A DNA stretch of 64,000 bases from Takakia lepidozioides (taxonomy: Eukaryota; Streptophyta; Takakiopsida; Takakiales; Takakiaceae): the NCBI GenBank assembly GCA_030704615.1, contig CM060733.1, forward strand, positions 50,716,001 through 50,780,000, read 5' to 3'. Positions 48,383 through 60,816 of this stretch are shown here, piece by piece (the first letter of the stretch is position 1; every line of letters begins with the position of its first letter). Made by a program: the position numbers and the translations under genes. The notes below the pieces were generated by a model. That model saw only the letters and a program-made list of their open reading frames with translations, was not told the DNA's origin and did no database searches.

Positions 48383-51300
48383 CTACAATTGATCATGCTG
48401 TTGTTCTTCAGCAGCCTTCCTCTCGGTGGATCGTTTGATTAAAAGTGCAGCTCTCACAACATTGCCCCTTGTTAAAAGCCCAACCTACAGCCAGCACCCC
48501 CAACAAACAACCAGACGTGCACACAATTAGAGGCGTAAATGCATGTCCTCCAGACCAGTTCGTACAAGGTCTTGCCCTCATAGCAGAACAGTCACTTTCA
48601 TACTTGAGGAGTTGAGAAACTTACCAGCCTGCATGAATCATCAACAACTGGCAAGCGTCTGAACTTGCTATCTAGCAGCAACCTGGCCCATCATACCCAG
48701 CAAAGCCAATCCTCAGTTTTGCCACCCAAACTGCTGGAATCCAAACCATACCCACTATCCAACACTTATCACATCTCAGTGTTGAAAGCAACAAGGTTTG
48801 CTCACAAAAAATGCAGGTACCAGAAGCTCGTTGAACCAGTGTGAACTAGCTTAATTTTCATTGAAACTTTCCGACTGGAGAATCAACTTCAGATTGTTTA
48901 ACATGACTATAAGTTACAAATGCTAAGTAAGGCTTATTGACCACACCCAGTGCAATTAGGGACCGTCTCCCCAATCCCACACAGATAGTACCCATAGCAA
49001 TCAATCTGGGTCTCATCCCCGACTCGTGAACCAAGGTATACCTAGCAGCATCTTCCAGGTTGGTCATCTCTCGAACCACAAGAGGAGATGGGGTCATCAC
49101 TTCTCCAACAGTTCTGCCATTTGGTTTGACCAACAACTTCTGAATCTCCTTAAAGGCCTGCATTATCAATAAGGATACAAGACTTCTTAGCTAGTAGAGA
49201 ATGCACATGCATATCACACAGGCTACTAAGCTGTACACCACAGAAGGTCCTAGCAACAACCATTCAATAATTGCAGAAATCCTTGTTACATTCTAGGTCT
49301 GAAATATGTACTGGACTTCAAAGGTGCTAAGCTGGTAAGAAATTGGTTCCAGTTCAATCAAGAAGCAAAGCTCGATTCTCCAAGAGCAACTTGTGGCTCC
49401 AGCACTTGAGCACTTACTTTCCATGTCCTCCCTGCATCTGGAAAAAGGCCAGTTTCATCTGACCTCTTGCCTGCAACACAGCAAAAAAGTGAGCAATGGG
49501 CATGCATGAGCTCCAACTAAGTTACATGTGCGTATCAGCCTCTCCCCCTCACTTCTCTTACCCATCTCCCACTTTCGCGCAATTATTGCCATAAACCTAA
49601 ACTTCATTGACAATTTTTCCTCAGTTGTAGATGACGAAGCTGTACCACCAGGCAGCATCCACCCCATTGTAATTCAGCAACGATCTAGTGAGAGAAAGGG
49701 AAAGCCCATATTCAACTCAATGTCAACAAGAAACTACAGGTCTAGCGGATACAAAAATCTGATGATGTTTTTCTTGATTTTGCTTACCTGATATTGAGTC
49801 TAGTGCCAGCAAATCATAGTCAGAGACAACTCCAACCTGTGCCAAAGAGGAGAGCCAGCACACAGATCACCCCCATGTCCAAGCACTCGATGAGATACTG
49901 CTAGGCAGTGGTTGAGTGTAATTACAACCATTGACACAAGCCAGCTACCACCGCATCAAAAGGAGAAACATGTAGAAACTTCCATCCTCTGATAGTTCCA
50001 GCATCAGCTTTACACTCCCTTCAAACTCCCTACGGTGAACTTGGTGTCCAATGCTTTAAAGACTCTAGTCCAGTTAAGTGTCAGTAAGGAAGCACCAGTT
50101 ACCACCATAACACTCTAAAGGGCCACCCTGCACTTTTCCCAAAAAGGATAAGGAAGTTTCATGGTTCAAACTACAGTCGATTCTTCCTACACACAACGGG
50201 AGACTCATTGAATGCCTGATTCCTTTCCTCTGGCTTCATCTACGATCAACACCACAACAATTTTCCTATTTACAAGCATTGCCACAGTCATTGCAACACC
50301 CAGCTAGACTACAATTGCCTTGATTACTTGAAAAACCACAAGACTGTGTGAGTACCACCCAGTCAAGCTCAAAGATTCTACAACACACCAAATCACCAGA
50401 TAAACCCTAAACTCTAGAGAGGCCTGCTTCAGCCACACATCAAGGAATTACTACTTGGGGAATAAGAAATAGACAACATACCAGCACGCCATTTTCATCC
50501 ACCACAGGCATGCCTGTAACGCGCTTGTCAACCAGGACCTCAAGAGCTGTTACACAAAGCATTCAAGCCCCAAATCAATACAGAAAGACTCAAGTCCAGC
50601 TGAATAGATATACACTCTTAGCGGAGTGATACAGTATCATCACCCCCTGACGGGAAAGGCTATGGCGGCATACCTTCATCAACAGTGGTGGTAACTGAAG
50701 CCAAAAATAGCTCCTTTGTGGGTGTCATGAAATCGCCGACAGTGAGACTGCTCTTGCTTTTGCTGCACAAAAAGGAGCAAGCGTTTGCAAAGGCTTAGAG
50801 CATGCCTATGACAATTACACTCATGCTCCTGAATGACGGCAGAAAAGACCCCAATTTCTCACTGCATGCTTCTATCTTTGTAGATCATTACAAAATACTT
50901 TCACTAAGCATGTTGGATTGGTATCACTTTTACTTCTGTTTGGCCTTCAGCACTTCTCCAAGTAACTTTGACGTGATGCCAGAGACCAGCTCACTCTGTT
51001 CTCGGCCCGAACTGAAGAATTCTAAACCTAGACAAGGTAAATGCTTGGCAACGCTGTCAAGAATTCCAACTAGAAGCTTCCTACTTTCAATCCAAAAAAG
51101 GAACCGCTCACAAGCCGTGGAAATTCGGAAAAGATCTGGGGGGAACACGTCCCGAAACGCCTACAGTGCCATTCCAAAACCCTGTCCTGCCAGAGTACTG
51201 TTGATGGACTAGGTCTGTGTTGGACGCGCTTCGGAGAGCACTGACCACATCGAATGCTCAACCCCCGCGCCAATACTCATTTACACATGAACACTATGAT

Positions 51301-51667
51301 ATGGAATGCTCCTACAGAAACGAACACTAAAACCCCAACAGCTTACCGGAAGCGAGCTTTCTGTGAGTGTACTCTGAGGCGGGGCAAACACGCTTCCCTT
51401 CGACCTCGCCTTCTCAATAGAACCCAACCTGGCAGAAACCTTTCCCGCTAATCTCCCGGGCCCTCGCTCCTCTAGTCTCCTTACGGCAGCTGATTTCTGA
51501 ACAAAGGACGGTGAGCGCACAGAAATTGAAGGACGGATCCAGTCTCTAGCCACGGCGCCAGAAAATGACGAAAAGGCTGAGCATGGAGATATCCGGCAGC
51601 AGTGTCTGGCATCACCCAGCCCCATCCCAACCCTAGCCACGTCCATAGCTGCCTGCACGCCGGCCAT
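48383..51667 (-). CDS. CBS-domain pair protein, chloroplast CBSX1/CBSX2 type
   Basis: Eight minus-strand exons: 51347-51667, 50674-50752, 50482-50546, 49788-49836, 49418-49470, 49042-49157, 48625-48682 and 48383-48484. All are in phase (280 residues). Two CBS modules are visible: TVGDFMTPTKELFLASVTTT, TGMPVVDENGVL and VGVVSDYDLLALDSISG, then TVGEVMTPSPLVVREMTNLE, FRRLPVVDDSCRL and VGLLTRGNVVRAALLIKRS. In Arabidopsis, CBSX1 and CBSX2 bind adenosine nucleotides and activate plastid thioredoxins. The first 107 residues are rich in S, R and A with few acids, as in a transit peptide. The first splice is uncertain. A strong donor (CCG/GTAAGC) pairs in phase with a weak acceptor at 50752; the stronger acceptor at 50762 needs a weak donor at 51405. 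The start is taken at MAGVQAAMDV. Confidence 0.9.
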
Positions 51668-52099
51668 GCTCCTCGATCCCTCTCCTCCTAGACTTGAAAC
51701 ACCGTCGCAATCTACAATCTCTCTCGATTCCCTCCACTCGCTTATACTCTTGCCTGCTCTCTGTCCGGAACCACAATGGCGGCAGATCAGCAGCATGCGC
51801 GAAGGTGACGACGAAGAAGATGGGCTGCGTAAGGAGAGGCTTCCAATGCACCCTCCCCACACGTGCGACCCTTCTCTCTTTTTTTTTTTTTTTTTAAATT
51901 CGTTTACTTACTTTATTCGCTTGTTGTTGGCTCTCTTGCATAGAGAGACTTTGCAACATGTTGAAGTCAACGGAGAAAATGTGGTCAAAGGAGGACCTTA
52001 AACCGTGTCAAGGCTCCGGTTCGTCCGATTGGGCTGAGTCATGCCCCTTACTCTCACCTTCTGCTTATCTTTTGCCAAAGCAAGAGAGCCCATTGCCGT

Positions 52100-52292
52100 T
52101 GTAGGCTTGCTTTTTTTTTTTTTGGTTTTTTTGTTTTTTTTAGAACAGGGGACAGAGGCCTGGTAGAAACTTTACTCGGAATTATTTGGGGAAAAAATAT
52201 TTTCTATCTTCTTACGATAAAAGTTTTTTAAGAAAAGAACTTACTTCTGTGATGCTGGCTAGGGTTTGATTCCAAGGGAGAATGTGCTTTTC
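52100..52292 (-). mobile_element. SINE/LINE 3' tail with poly(A), minus strand
   Basis: Minus-strand reading gives TTTTTTCCCCAAATAATTCC, then GAGTAAAGTTT, CAGGCCTCTGTCCCCTGTTC and an A-rich run (T run on the plus strand at 52111-52141). A tRNA-like GGTTTGATTCC lies at 52264-52274. The 20-base CAGGCCTCTGTCCCCTGTTC core closely matches the LINE-2 3' end at 15640-15660. Confidence 0.7.
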
Positions 52293-52479
52293 AGTGTTAG
52301 TCATTGCAGGCTGGATACTTGTGTTATCAGCCTCTTGTGCATATAATTGTTTGGTGAAGGGTGGCTCTATGTTAGGTTGGCTTGGGCCGGAGTCCTATCT
52401 GCCTCAATGTTTGTAACGACTTTCAACTTTTTTTCTTTTTTCCTTTTTCTTGAAAAGAGAAACATTGGGAGCAACAAGT

Positions 52480-53295
52480 TGCTTATGAGAGTTTTCAAGT
52501 TGCTTCTCATAAGAAAGTTTTTGTGTAGCGAATCTTTTAATTTTGTTGCAATAGATAATATGAAAGTCATGCATTGTTTGAAATGGCTTTGCTTCTAAGT
52601 TCTAACATGGAAAGTTTTTGTGTCATGTCTTTCAATTTTGTTGTGGATAGATAGTATTAAAGTGAAATGAGTTTACTTCTAACATGAAACTTTTTGTGCT
52701 GCGTCTTTCGATTTTGTTGCAAATTGATATTATGAAGAAGTTCTACAAAGTTGTTTGAAATGGTTTTGCTTCTAGCATTTGTGTCGTCATGTCTTTCAAT
52801 TTTTGTTGTAGATGCTTTAAAATTGTATTGAAGAAGTCTTGCACTGTTTGAAATGACTACTTTAAAATGTTTTGGTGTTGCGTCTGTCATATTTTTGTTG
52901 TTGCAAATTGACAGTATGAAGAAGTACTGCATTAATTGTTTGAAATGGCTCTGCTTCTCATATGAAATTTGCATGTGTGATTTATGTTGTAGATAGATAG
53001 ATTTACGAAGAAGTTATGCATTGTTTGAAATCGCTTTATTTCTAATATGAAAGTGTTTGTGTCGTGTTATTTTTTTTTTTGGTTGCAGATCAATATATAG
53101 TATGGAAAAATTCTACATGGTTTGAAATAGCTTTGAAAAAGTGTTCATATGTCGCGTCTTTATTTTTGTTTTAGATATTAGATAGTACGAAGAAGTTCTA
53201 TATTGTTTCTGCATTGTTTGATATGAATTTGCATATGAAATTGTAGCGTCTTTCATTTTTTGTTGCAAATAGAAGAAGTCATGCATTGCTTGCTG
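52480..53295. repeat. Degenerate tandem repeat of about 93 bp, 8 to 9 units
   Basis: The words GCATTGTTTGAAAT, GAAAGTTTTTGTGT, CGTCTTTCAATTTTGTTGCA and AGATAGTATGAAGAAG recur in fixed order. Landmarks occur near 52571, 52664, 52737, 52831, 52928, 53014, 53113, 53209 and 53283. The step is mostly 85-100 and near 93 (31 codons). Minus-strand frames across it read as repeated blocks (SNNFVELLHNINLQQNRKTQ; DFFYLQQKMKDA), so it may be a fossil repeat protein or satellite. Confidence 0.8.
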
Positions 53296-53538
53296 AGGTG
53301 AGATATCTGCTTGTTTGATTCGCGTTTTGAGTTTGGGCAGAGTATGCCTGACTAGTGTTGCTCCATAGTCTACCACTGTTTTCAACAATGTTCATCTCGT
53401 ACTCTACTCGTGGAGCATTGTGTCTCGTGACAACTCTCTTAGATAAGGTACTGTAAGCTGCCATAGTGGTGCACTTGTCAACGATACTAGTATTGTTTGT
53501 TAAAGTTTCTAAAACAAGTAATATATGATTCCGTCAAC

Positions 53539-53912
53539 ATGAAACTTGAAGCACTCAACAAGAAAGTGGAAGTACTACATCTTGAAATGAAGAACGGAGT
53601 GAACCTTTCCTCATACAATGTTAATCCGATTAGCCGGCAATCTGATGCTGCATAGCCTTGAGCGTGTTGCCAAATCATGGATCCGAATGAACGATGCAAT
53701 GACGGAACGCAAAGAGCGGCGGCTGCGTCGCAATCCCGCATATGAGGATGCGGATGAAAAGAAAATCAACAGATATGCCAAGGCCATTAGGCAAGTCGTT
53801 AGAACGTGGCAAATGAGTCTAGCAAGCGTTAGTGGGTGTGAAATCCATTGATCTCCCAAATGTCCAAGACCTTGTAGCTACCTTGGAGGCCGCTGAAACT
53901 GAGATCTTCTAA
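53539..53912 (+). pseudogene. Decayed small basic/coiled-coil ORF of unknown family
   Basis: Three plus-strand frames join in order. MKLEALNKKVEVLHLEMKNG is at 53539 on. HSLERVAKSWIRMNDAMTER, then KERRLRRNPAYEDADEKK, runs to 53845. VKSIDLPNVQDLVATLEAAE ends with TAA at 53912. The joins need frame changes near 53645 and 53840. Charge and heptad spacing suggest a helical DNA- or RNA-contacting protein. The last block resembles VIEVPNIRDLAECIK at 43.7 kb, hinting at a shared family. No known domain. Confidence 0.4.
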
Positions 53913-54712
53913 ATAATCTCTTACCAACATGTTTTAAGCGCATAGTCATTTTCTTTGCGCCGCCAAGGTTTTTCATGAGTCCCCTTGTCTTTCGAGCTTC
54001 ATGTGCATGTATGTAGAGTCTCTTTACAGGATACTAGTTCATTTTACTTGCATATCATGAGAGACATGATATTTCGAGATGATACTAATTAGTTAATTAT
54101 TCACTTTTAATTGTCTTGATATATTAATTAATTAAAAAATCAATGTCATTTTTAATATTCTAGTTATATGATTGGTGTTGGTATCATTATGGTCTAAATT
54201 ATTTCATTTGGTTTCAAAAATCAGACTGCAATCACAATGAGTAGATATATTCTTGTTTGCTTGGCTCAAAGCAAAGCTTTCAGTAAATGTCGAATCTCAC
54301 AAACAAATATACACTCATGCGTCTCTTTGATGAATCTTGAACCACTGTAGAGCAAAAAGAGGGCTCCTGCATGTTCTTCTTGTTCACTCATGCATTGTGG
54401 TTAGTTGGATGACACAAGTGACACCGCAGCGGAAGAAAATATATCACCTACGTCATCTAGCATATTATCCTAGAAACTGCAAGTATGTCTAGTTCTAGTG
54501 AGTTTCTTCTCTTGTCCTATGTATATCTCTCTACCCTACAAACTGAATTGAATGAACATAACAAGTGGCCAAGATCTATGCTACTTGCCATCATGATTCC
54601 AAGGGTTTTCCATCTGCAATGTAGATTCTGGAAATGAATCAACACCTATTCGTTGCCGTGAGTGTACTGGTATAAGTAAATATTTGTGCTCTAAGTGCCA
54701 CCATGTTTCCCT
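53913..54712. other. Intergenic AT-rich DNA, no gene
   Basis: No frame above 70 codons with recognisable features. Nothing structured was seen. Confidence 0.5.
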
Positions 54713-55290
54713 CAAACCAATAATCTGAGGATCATAACAGCAACTTGCTCTAGTTCTGGCATAATCTGATGTGTGAGCATGAGTCATTCTAAGTCATTGT
54801 CTCAAACTCAAACCCCCAATCCTCAAACATATGATTCATCTATATGCCCCAAACATTGCATCTCAAGAGACAAGACCTCCACCATATGCACCAAATGATC
54901 ACCATTTACTGCCCAATCAGTCCGGACTGCACCAGCCCAGTCCATCTCTCACACATTGCTCCCAAGTCCAATCTGATGATCTATGCTTACTACTCGCTTA
55001 TATCAAACCAATAATCTGAAGATCATAACAACAACCTGCTCTAGTTCTGGCATAATCTGATCTGAGCATGACTCATTCTAAGTCCTTCTCAAATTCAAAC
55101 CCCCAATCCTCAAACATCTGATCCATCTATATGCCCCAAACATTGCATCTCAAGAAACAAGACCTCCACCATATGCACCAAAGGATCACTATTTACTGCC
55201 CAATCAATCTGAACTGCACCAGCCCAATCCATCTCTCACACATTGCTCTCAAGTCCAATCTGCTGATCCATGCTTACTACTCATTTATAT
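54713..55290. repeat. Tandem duplication of a ~290-bp unit
   Basis: Copy 1 (54713-55003, 291 bp) and copy 2 (55004-55290, 287 bp) both start CAAACCAATAATCTGA and end CTCRYTTATAT. They differ at roughly 20 positions plus small indels. The copies abut directly. There is no coding content beyond short frames. Confidence 0.95.
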
Positions 55291-55925
55291 TCTTCCCCGG
55301 TGCCCCCATCCATAACGGACGGTGCGCCGAGAGACTGCTAATTCAATGGCTAACCCATCGCTCTCGGCCTTTTATTTGGCAGATCGCGGGTAATTATCCC
55401 CCTTTCGCTCTACCTTGCACTCTGATAATATTTGTGCTCCCCAAGTTTTTCTACAGCTACTTCTTTTCATCCATTCGGATGAATAAGCACACATTTCTAT
55501 GTTAATTACCACCTTCGTTCATCTATCTGTCAACCAGCTATGCTTACTTATCTATCCCGCCAGTGATGACCAACTGTTGAGTCCGTTCATCCGCCCGTCA
55601 TCCTAAAAATCCCCAACTGGATGTCGTACGCCACCTTAGCATCCATCTAGTCATCTTTTTCATCCCTGCATTGCTTTCTTCCTGAGCCCCGACACTTAGC
55701 CAAAAACTAGCTCCTCCAAATCGCGGGACTCAACGTTGCCCTACACCACACTAACTGCTCAATGCATAGTTCTGCCTTTGTTGCTAGCATTTACAGAGAA
55801 TGACAACCTAAATTTGAACTAGCAGACACGCCAACCCTACTTATCACACACTAGTTTCTATATTATTTGTTTCTCTCTATATTGCATTCACAACCAAACC
55901 TCCATCCACAAATTGTTGTGGGAGA
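55291..55925. other. Intergenic, no gene
   Basis: C- and T-rich DNA with short frames. Nothing recognised. Confidence 0.45.
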
Positions 55926-56126
55926 CACTAGTGTAAAAACACCATTGGAACGACATATTAAATGATCGAAAAATGTCATTTGAGCATCTGTATGAGGTGG
56001 CACCAATACAACAAATTGTGATTAGTACAGATCAGGTTCTCTTTGCTAAGAATCCTTACATAATTCGTTGGTTATATATATATGTTCAAATGATAATTTT
56101 TTGGTCGTTTAATATGTCGCTCCAAT
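55926..56126. repeat. Long inverted repeat, possible CACTA-type fragment
   Basis: The left arm CATTGGAACGACATATTAAA (55943 on) through GTCATTTGAGCA pairs with the right arm at 56083-56126 (TGTTCAAATGATAATTTTTT through GTCGCTCCAAT). The arms are about 44 bases with several mismatches, around a ~97-base loop. CACTAGTGTAAAAAC at 55926 resembles a CACTA terminus. No opposite end was found. Confidence 0.65.
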
Positions 56127-56188
56127 ATTGATGTCGTTCCAACCGCAAGGTCCGAGCAACAGTGGTGGGAGCGACAAAATAATATACA

Positions 56189-56325
56189 CACGTGGCACGT
56201 GTAACTAGATGACGTAGTAGGTCTAGCACACGTTATAAATAGACCCACGTGGGAAGAGATTTCCATGTGGCGAATGGACCATGTGAACTTTTCTTCTAAG
56301 TGGCCAATAGACCACGTGCCACGTG
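56189..56325. promoter_or_regulatory. Cluster of five CACGTG G-boxes around a TATA motif
   Basis: CACGTG occurs at 56189, 56196, 56246, 56313 and 56320, two pairs spaced 7 bp apart. TATAAATAG lies at 56234-56242. In plants G-box/ABRE arrays with a TATA box drive ABA, light or stress response through bZIP, PIF or MYC factors. No convincing coding start follows within several hundred bases on either strand, so the target is unknown. Confidence 0.6.
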
Positions 56326-56399
56326 GTAAGATTTTTCGAGGTCCACCACGTCCGAACAAATAATTTTCATTGTCGAAGAATAATCAGGTGCATTTTTGG

Positions 56400-59300
56400 G
56401 GCGCCGACTTTGGCAATATTTGTTATACTTGTTGTAAATTATCTTTTATAATATTTCCTTGCAAATGATCAATGTGTCATTCCTCTGCCCAACCACATGT
56501 CTGCCACATGCAACAATAACAAGTTAGGATATCAAAATTGTGTTACCTTACCTCACCTGAGAACCCCATATGCCTAAAAACAACAAAAGTCCAACAAACA
56601 TGCATAGCTCTCACATATCTAGAATTTGCAAAAGTCAAATGCAGCAGCAAGATGGAAGCAACAACATACCTTCCAATCAGAGTAAATGTAAGTGTTTCAT
56701 TCAGGTCCAAAATGAGTGTGAAAACGTGTTGTTCATGAGGAGGCAAGTCGGGCAAGAGTTTGTTTGAGTATGGGCTTGCAAAACCCTACCACATAGCCAA
56801 CATACATGCTTAGCACTTCCCTCACATCCCAAACACAAACTACACTCAAAAGTTTAGACATCAGTTTGTATATAACATGTTGTTTTGCATAGAACCCAGT
56901 TTTGTACAGGCCCTGGATGACAACCTAACAAATATATCAAATTCACATCATGTGGCACCTACAAACAAAAATTGAGTCATGGTTGCATTATGAGCACATA
57001 TTAGTACCCACAACAACCCAAACCAAACTTGTGTCTTAAGAATCTAGCATAACACATTGGGTATGGCACATAGAAGTGATTGGCGCAGGAAGCCATCTAT
57101 TCACAGTCAATTTCACCCACCCGCACTTGGTTTTCCAGTGATTTGCGCATGTCCAAATATGCTTCTGCCACATTGACTGCCGCTGCTCTTCAACACAACC
57201 CCAACACACAAGAGTTGAGCAGTCAATTCAACAAAATACAATTACTCTCACAAACCAGCAAATGGCTGATGTAGTAGACCATCCCATATGGGTGTCATTA
57301 CCCACATGGATGATTGTCCTGCAAACTATGTAGAACTCCAGATGGCAAAATTATCTGAACTGCTACCACACACTAGATACTATGATTGTGCTCTTCAAAC
57401 TTGATCGAATCCTCAAATGTGAGGAACTATCCCTACTGTATGCCCTTCTTTGTACTGAGGGTTTAAATTTCAAATACCTATATCTGAACCTTTGAATCCC
57501 ATGATTGTGTTTTGCCCTTCACTAAATAGGAAAGTGATGTGGATATCATGCTTAAGTTTAATCCTATCTAATATGTGCAATATTGGATATGGACATGGCT
57601 TGTTGAGTTGAAGCTTGACAGATCTGATTCACCTTCAGACTCGGGAAAAGGTGGGTTGTAGGCCTGGAATGTTCATAAGCAACTCTTATGGAAGGAAATC
57701 TTGAGTCTGTCCGGCTGGGATTCTAAATTCTTATGCTACAGACCACATAACCATCTTGAACAGAGCATTAGTACAGGAACAAAGCAACGAAAGTAGGAAG
57801 GGACAAAGCCGATTAGGGGTGGAATATGTGATTTTTGTTTCACTAGTTGGCATGGGGTGACCGGCAAACATACATCATCATTTGGTGGTCAAACTACCAA
57901 TTTTCCCTCTAACACAAGAGATCTTTGACCATTAATTCTAGGCCAAGGACATAAAAGAGTTAATGACTCTAGTTACAAGAGCGGTGTTAGGATGGATGTG
58001 AATTGATTTAGGAAGTACACGTGATAATACTGAGTTTCTTCTCAGCTTGGTGCCTCTTTCAGCCATTATTATAGGAGCCTGGAGGACCATGCAATGCTTG
58101 CAGGATAGCAAGGAATGTCCAAGTACAAAGGAGACGTCTCCAAGTGATGGAAAGACGGCCGTGGCCGCGGCAAATGTCTCCCCTCAACAAGCAGATATCT
58201 CACCCCAGCAAACATATTTCCCATAGTATTCCCCAAACTGGAATACAACCCTTGGAGAAGATTACTTGGGCTTGGGACGATTTGGGCTTGTTATCTGTTG
58301 TAAATTCTAAATTCTTGTTGTGCGAAGACACCTTCGCACTGCCCTTCTGGCAATGGACAACCAGGCCCACCTCCATCCGCCCTCCCTCGGTTTACGTCGA
58401 CCGTCGAAACATCGGGCTGTTCGACGAAAAACGCAGGCCAACCCACCAGCCCCCGTTGTTATCGCGACCTGCCGCCCAGACTCCAGGGACGCCAGCCCGG
58501 AGGAGCAGCGGGCGATCAATAGAAACGTGCTATACAGCAGCGTAGTGAGCGCCGCCACCAAGCTCGTGTTTCTTTCCACGCCTTTCCGTGGCGGCGACAG
58601 ACCGCCCCATCTCGCTACCGCCTTCGAGCTTCACCCCCATGGCGCTGTCCACTTTTGGACATGTTCTTTACCAAACATTTCACTCGTGCCTCACCTTGCG
58701 AGATACCTCTACAATCCTCTAGGCCTGAAAAGTGCAAAGACACGGCTTGGGCAAACTTGGCTCTTTGGAAGAGGGGCTTGGTCATGTAGTCCTTGAAAAC
58801 AACATTGTATACATGATGCTTTGCTGCTAGTCTAAGTACCTCCACGTCTTGCACACCAAAAGTTGATGCCCACCATCTGCAGAGTACACTGGCTATCTGG
58901 GAAAAATCCCATTTTAATGAGTTATTAACTATGTCTGAAAAGCATGCCGTGTCTAGACTTTTTTATGTGTAAATGTCAACCCCTGTTTCTGAAATGTACA
59001 CAAACTGCATAAAATTCCTGAGGCACTGGGTCCTGTATGTCTATTTGATTTATGATCTCTGAGTGTGCTGAGAGATAATAAACATTCTGAAAAGAGACCG
59101 GATTAGCATGTGTGAATGATAAGAGAGATTGTACTCATAAGACGTTGATGGCCGTAGCCTTGTGGCCAAATGATAAGAGAGAAAGCATCTACAACCTGAA
59201 AGGGCAGCGGTAATAGTTGTGCAGGTTTTATTGGACTGTGTGCTGAGTTTATCGTGATGAGAGGGACCCAAAAGAGGCAATATTTAGCTGTCGACCATAA

Positions 59301-60816
59301 AGCCCTAAGTCTTCACAATGGTTGGAGCGATAGTCACTTCTGTTATGTTTGGTTGCGAAGCATCATCATTCTCACGCCACCTGAGACGGATTGGAATAAG
59401 GCTGAACATAGATGAGAGGGTGCAGAAAAATTCGGAAGGCTGCACCACCATACCGTGTGATGCTGCACAACGATCTAACTGTAACAAGCGGGAGTATGTG
59501 TCCAAGTGCTGATGAAGGTAATTCCAGGCATGACAGTTGACATTGCAGTCAACGTAATGCAGGAAGCACATGTGAATGGGATGGCTGTTGTCATTGTCTG
59601 TTCGCAAAATGATGCCGAGGTCGAACACTGCTTACAAGGAGCAATGGCCTTCTTAGTTCCATTGAACCAGCCAATGGTGCACTAGTCAAATTGCCAGCCT
59701 TGGGTCCTGCAAGTGTAGTGTACAGAGATCCCCGAACATTGGTGGTTATAAATCTTTGGACCAGTTGCATCTTGCACATAATGATATGCACAGCAGCAGC
59801 CGCTTCCAGAGAACTATATGCCTTAGGAGACGCTGTTGCAGAATCACTTTGCTTCTAGAAGAATTTGATCAGCAAACATCTACGCTAAATGGGCGTTGAG
59901 TTGTGAGATACACAAGGCAAAAATCTCTAGTGCAGCGGATCGAATTGTTGTTTAAGAGACCTGGTTCTAGATGCAATTTGTGTCGAGATCCTAGATTTCC
60001 AAAGTAACGTCTTTCTAGTTCATGGGGCCTTCATAAATGAAGTGGCGGTGTTACTCACAATAAGAGAATATAGTGCGAGTGGTTGTAGCCGAGAGCTGTG
60101 GCGATTAATTTGATTTCTGTGTACAAATGAGGGCAGGAGATGACAGGGAGCTACAGCTTGAGGTCATGTCCCCAACCTTTTCTTCAGCAACCTCCCCTTT
60201 GCTATTTACATCACACCAATGTGGACTGTTTACAAGTGGATCTCTGTCCAGAAGCCATTCGGAAGCCATCGGTCATATAAGGATCTGCAACCCACTTACA
60301 TGAAGATCTTGGCTGATGACAGTCGGTTATCCTGTCTGGTTACCAGTTGGCGTGGGTGCATTGGAGCTGCCTCCATCTCTCTGTGTACCTTCAGATGAGC
60401 AGAGAGGCGAGGTGGAAGGAGTTTAAATATCCGGCAACACCCTCTTCTCTCTTTTCGCAGTAGGGGAAGGAAGAACATTGGTAGCTAGCAATGCGGCGAC
60501 ATATGTGTTGGAAAACAGCTCCATATTCAGCGAAACTATAACTTGATCTGTGGAGGAAGTTAGAGACACCAAAGTAACTGACCTCTGTATTTGGATTGGG
60601 AGAGGCTTCGACTTAAAGTTTAAGCTAGACCATTGTGGGACTACTTAACACATATAGTAAAAAGTAGGTCTAAATCGCAAGAGATTAATATAAGAAACCT
60701 CAGGCTGAAGCCACAGATCGATTTGTTCTTCTTCCGCTGTGTTTGTGATTCTATGGTTGGGTGGAAAGCTCCTATACAATCCTCGTTAATGTTAATCGAC
60801 AATCTACGTTTACAAC
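56400..60816. other. Largely intergenic, two coding-like patches, C4H upstream region
   Basis: 58144-58800 is GC-richer and open in two plus frames (133 and 158 codons) but without a known domain. 59532-59857 has two plus frames of protein-like composition: a 51-codon frame from 59532 (MTVDIAVNVMQEAHVNGMAV), and an overlapping frame containing LPALGPASVVYRDPRTLVVI that ends at TAG 59857. Neither is a supported gene. The last ~600 bases form the C4H promoter and 5' UTR, with TTAAATAT near 60424 as a TATA-like candidate. Confidence 0.4.

Noticed and set aside
50930-51148. Minus-strand 72-codon frame as an extra CBS protein exon
   Set aside because: It lies in the first intron without borders in phase, and the protein is complete without it.
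52480-53295. CRISPR-like array
   Set aside because: Units are contiguous and degenerate, with no constant repeat separated by unique spacers. The setting is a plant nuclear genome.
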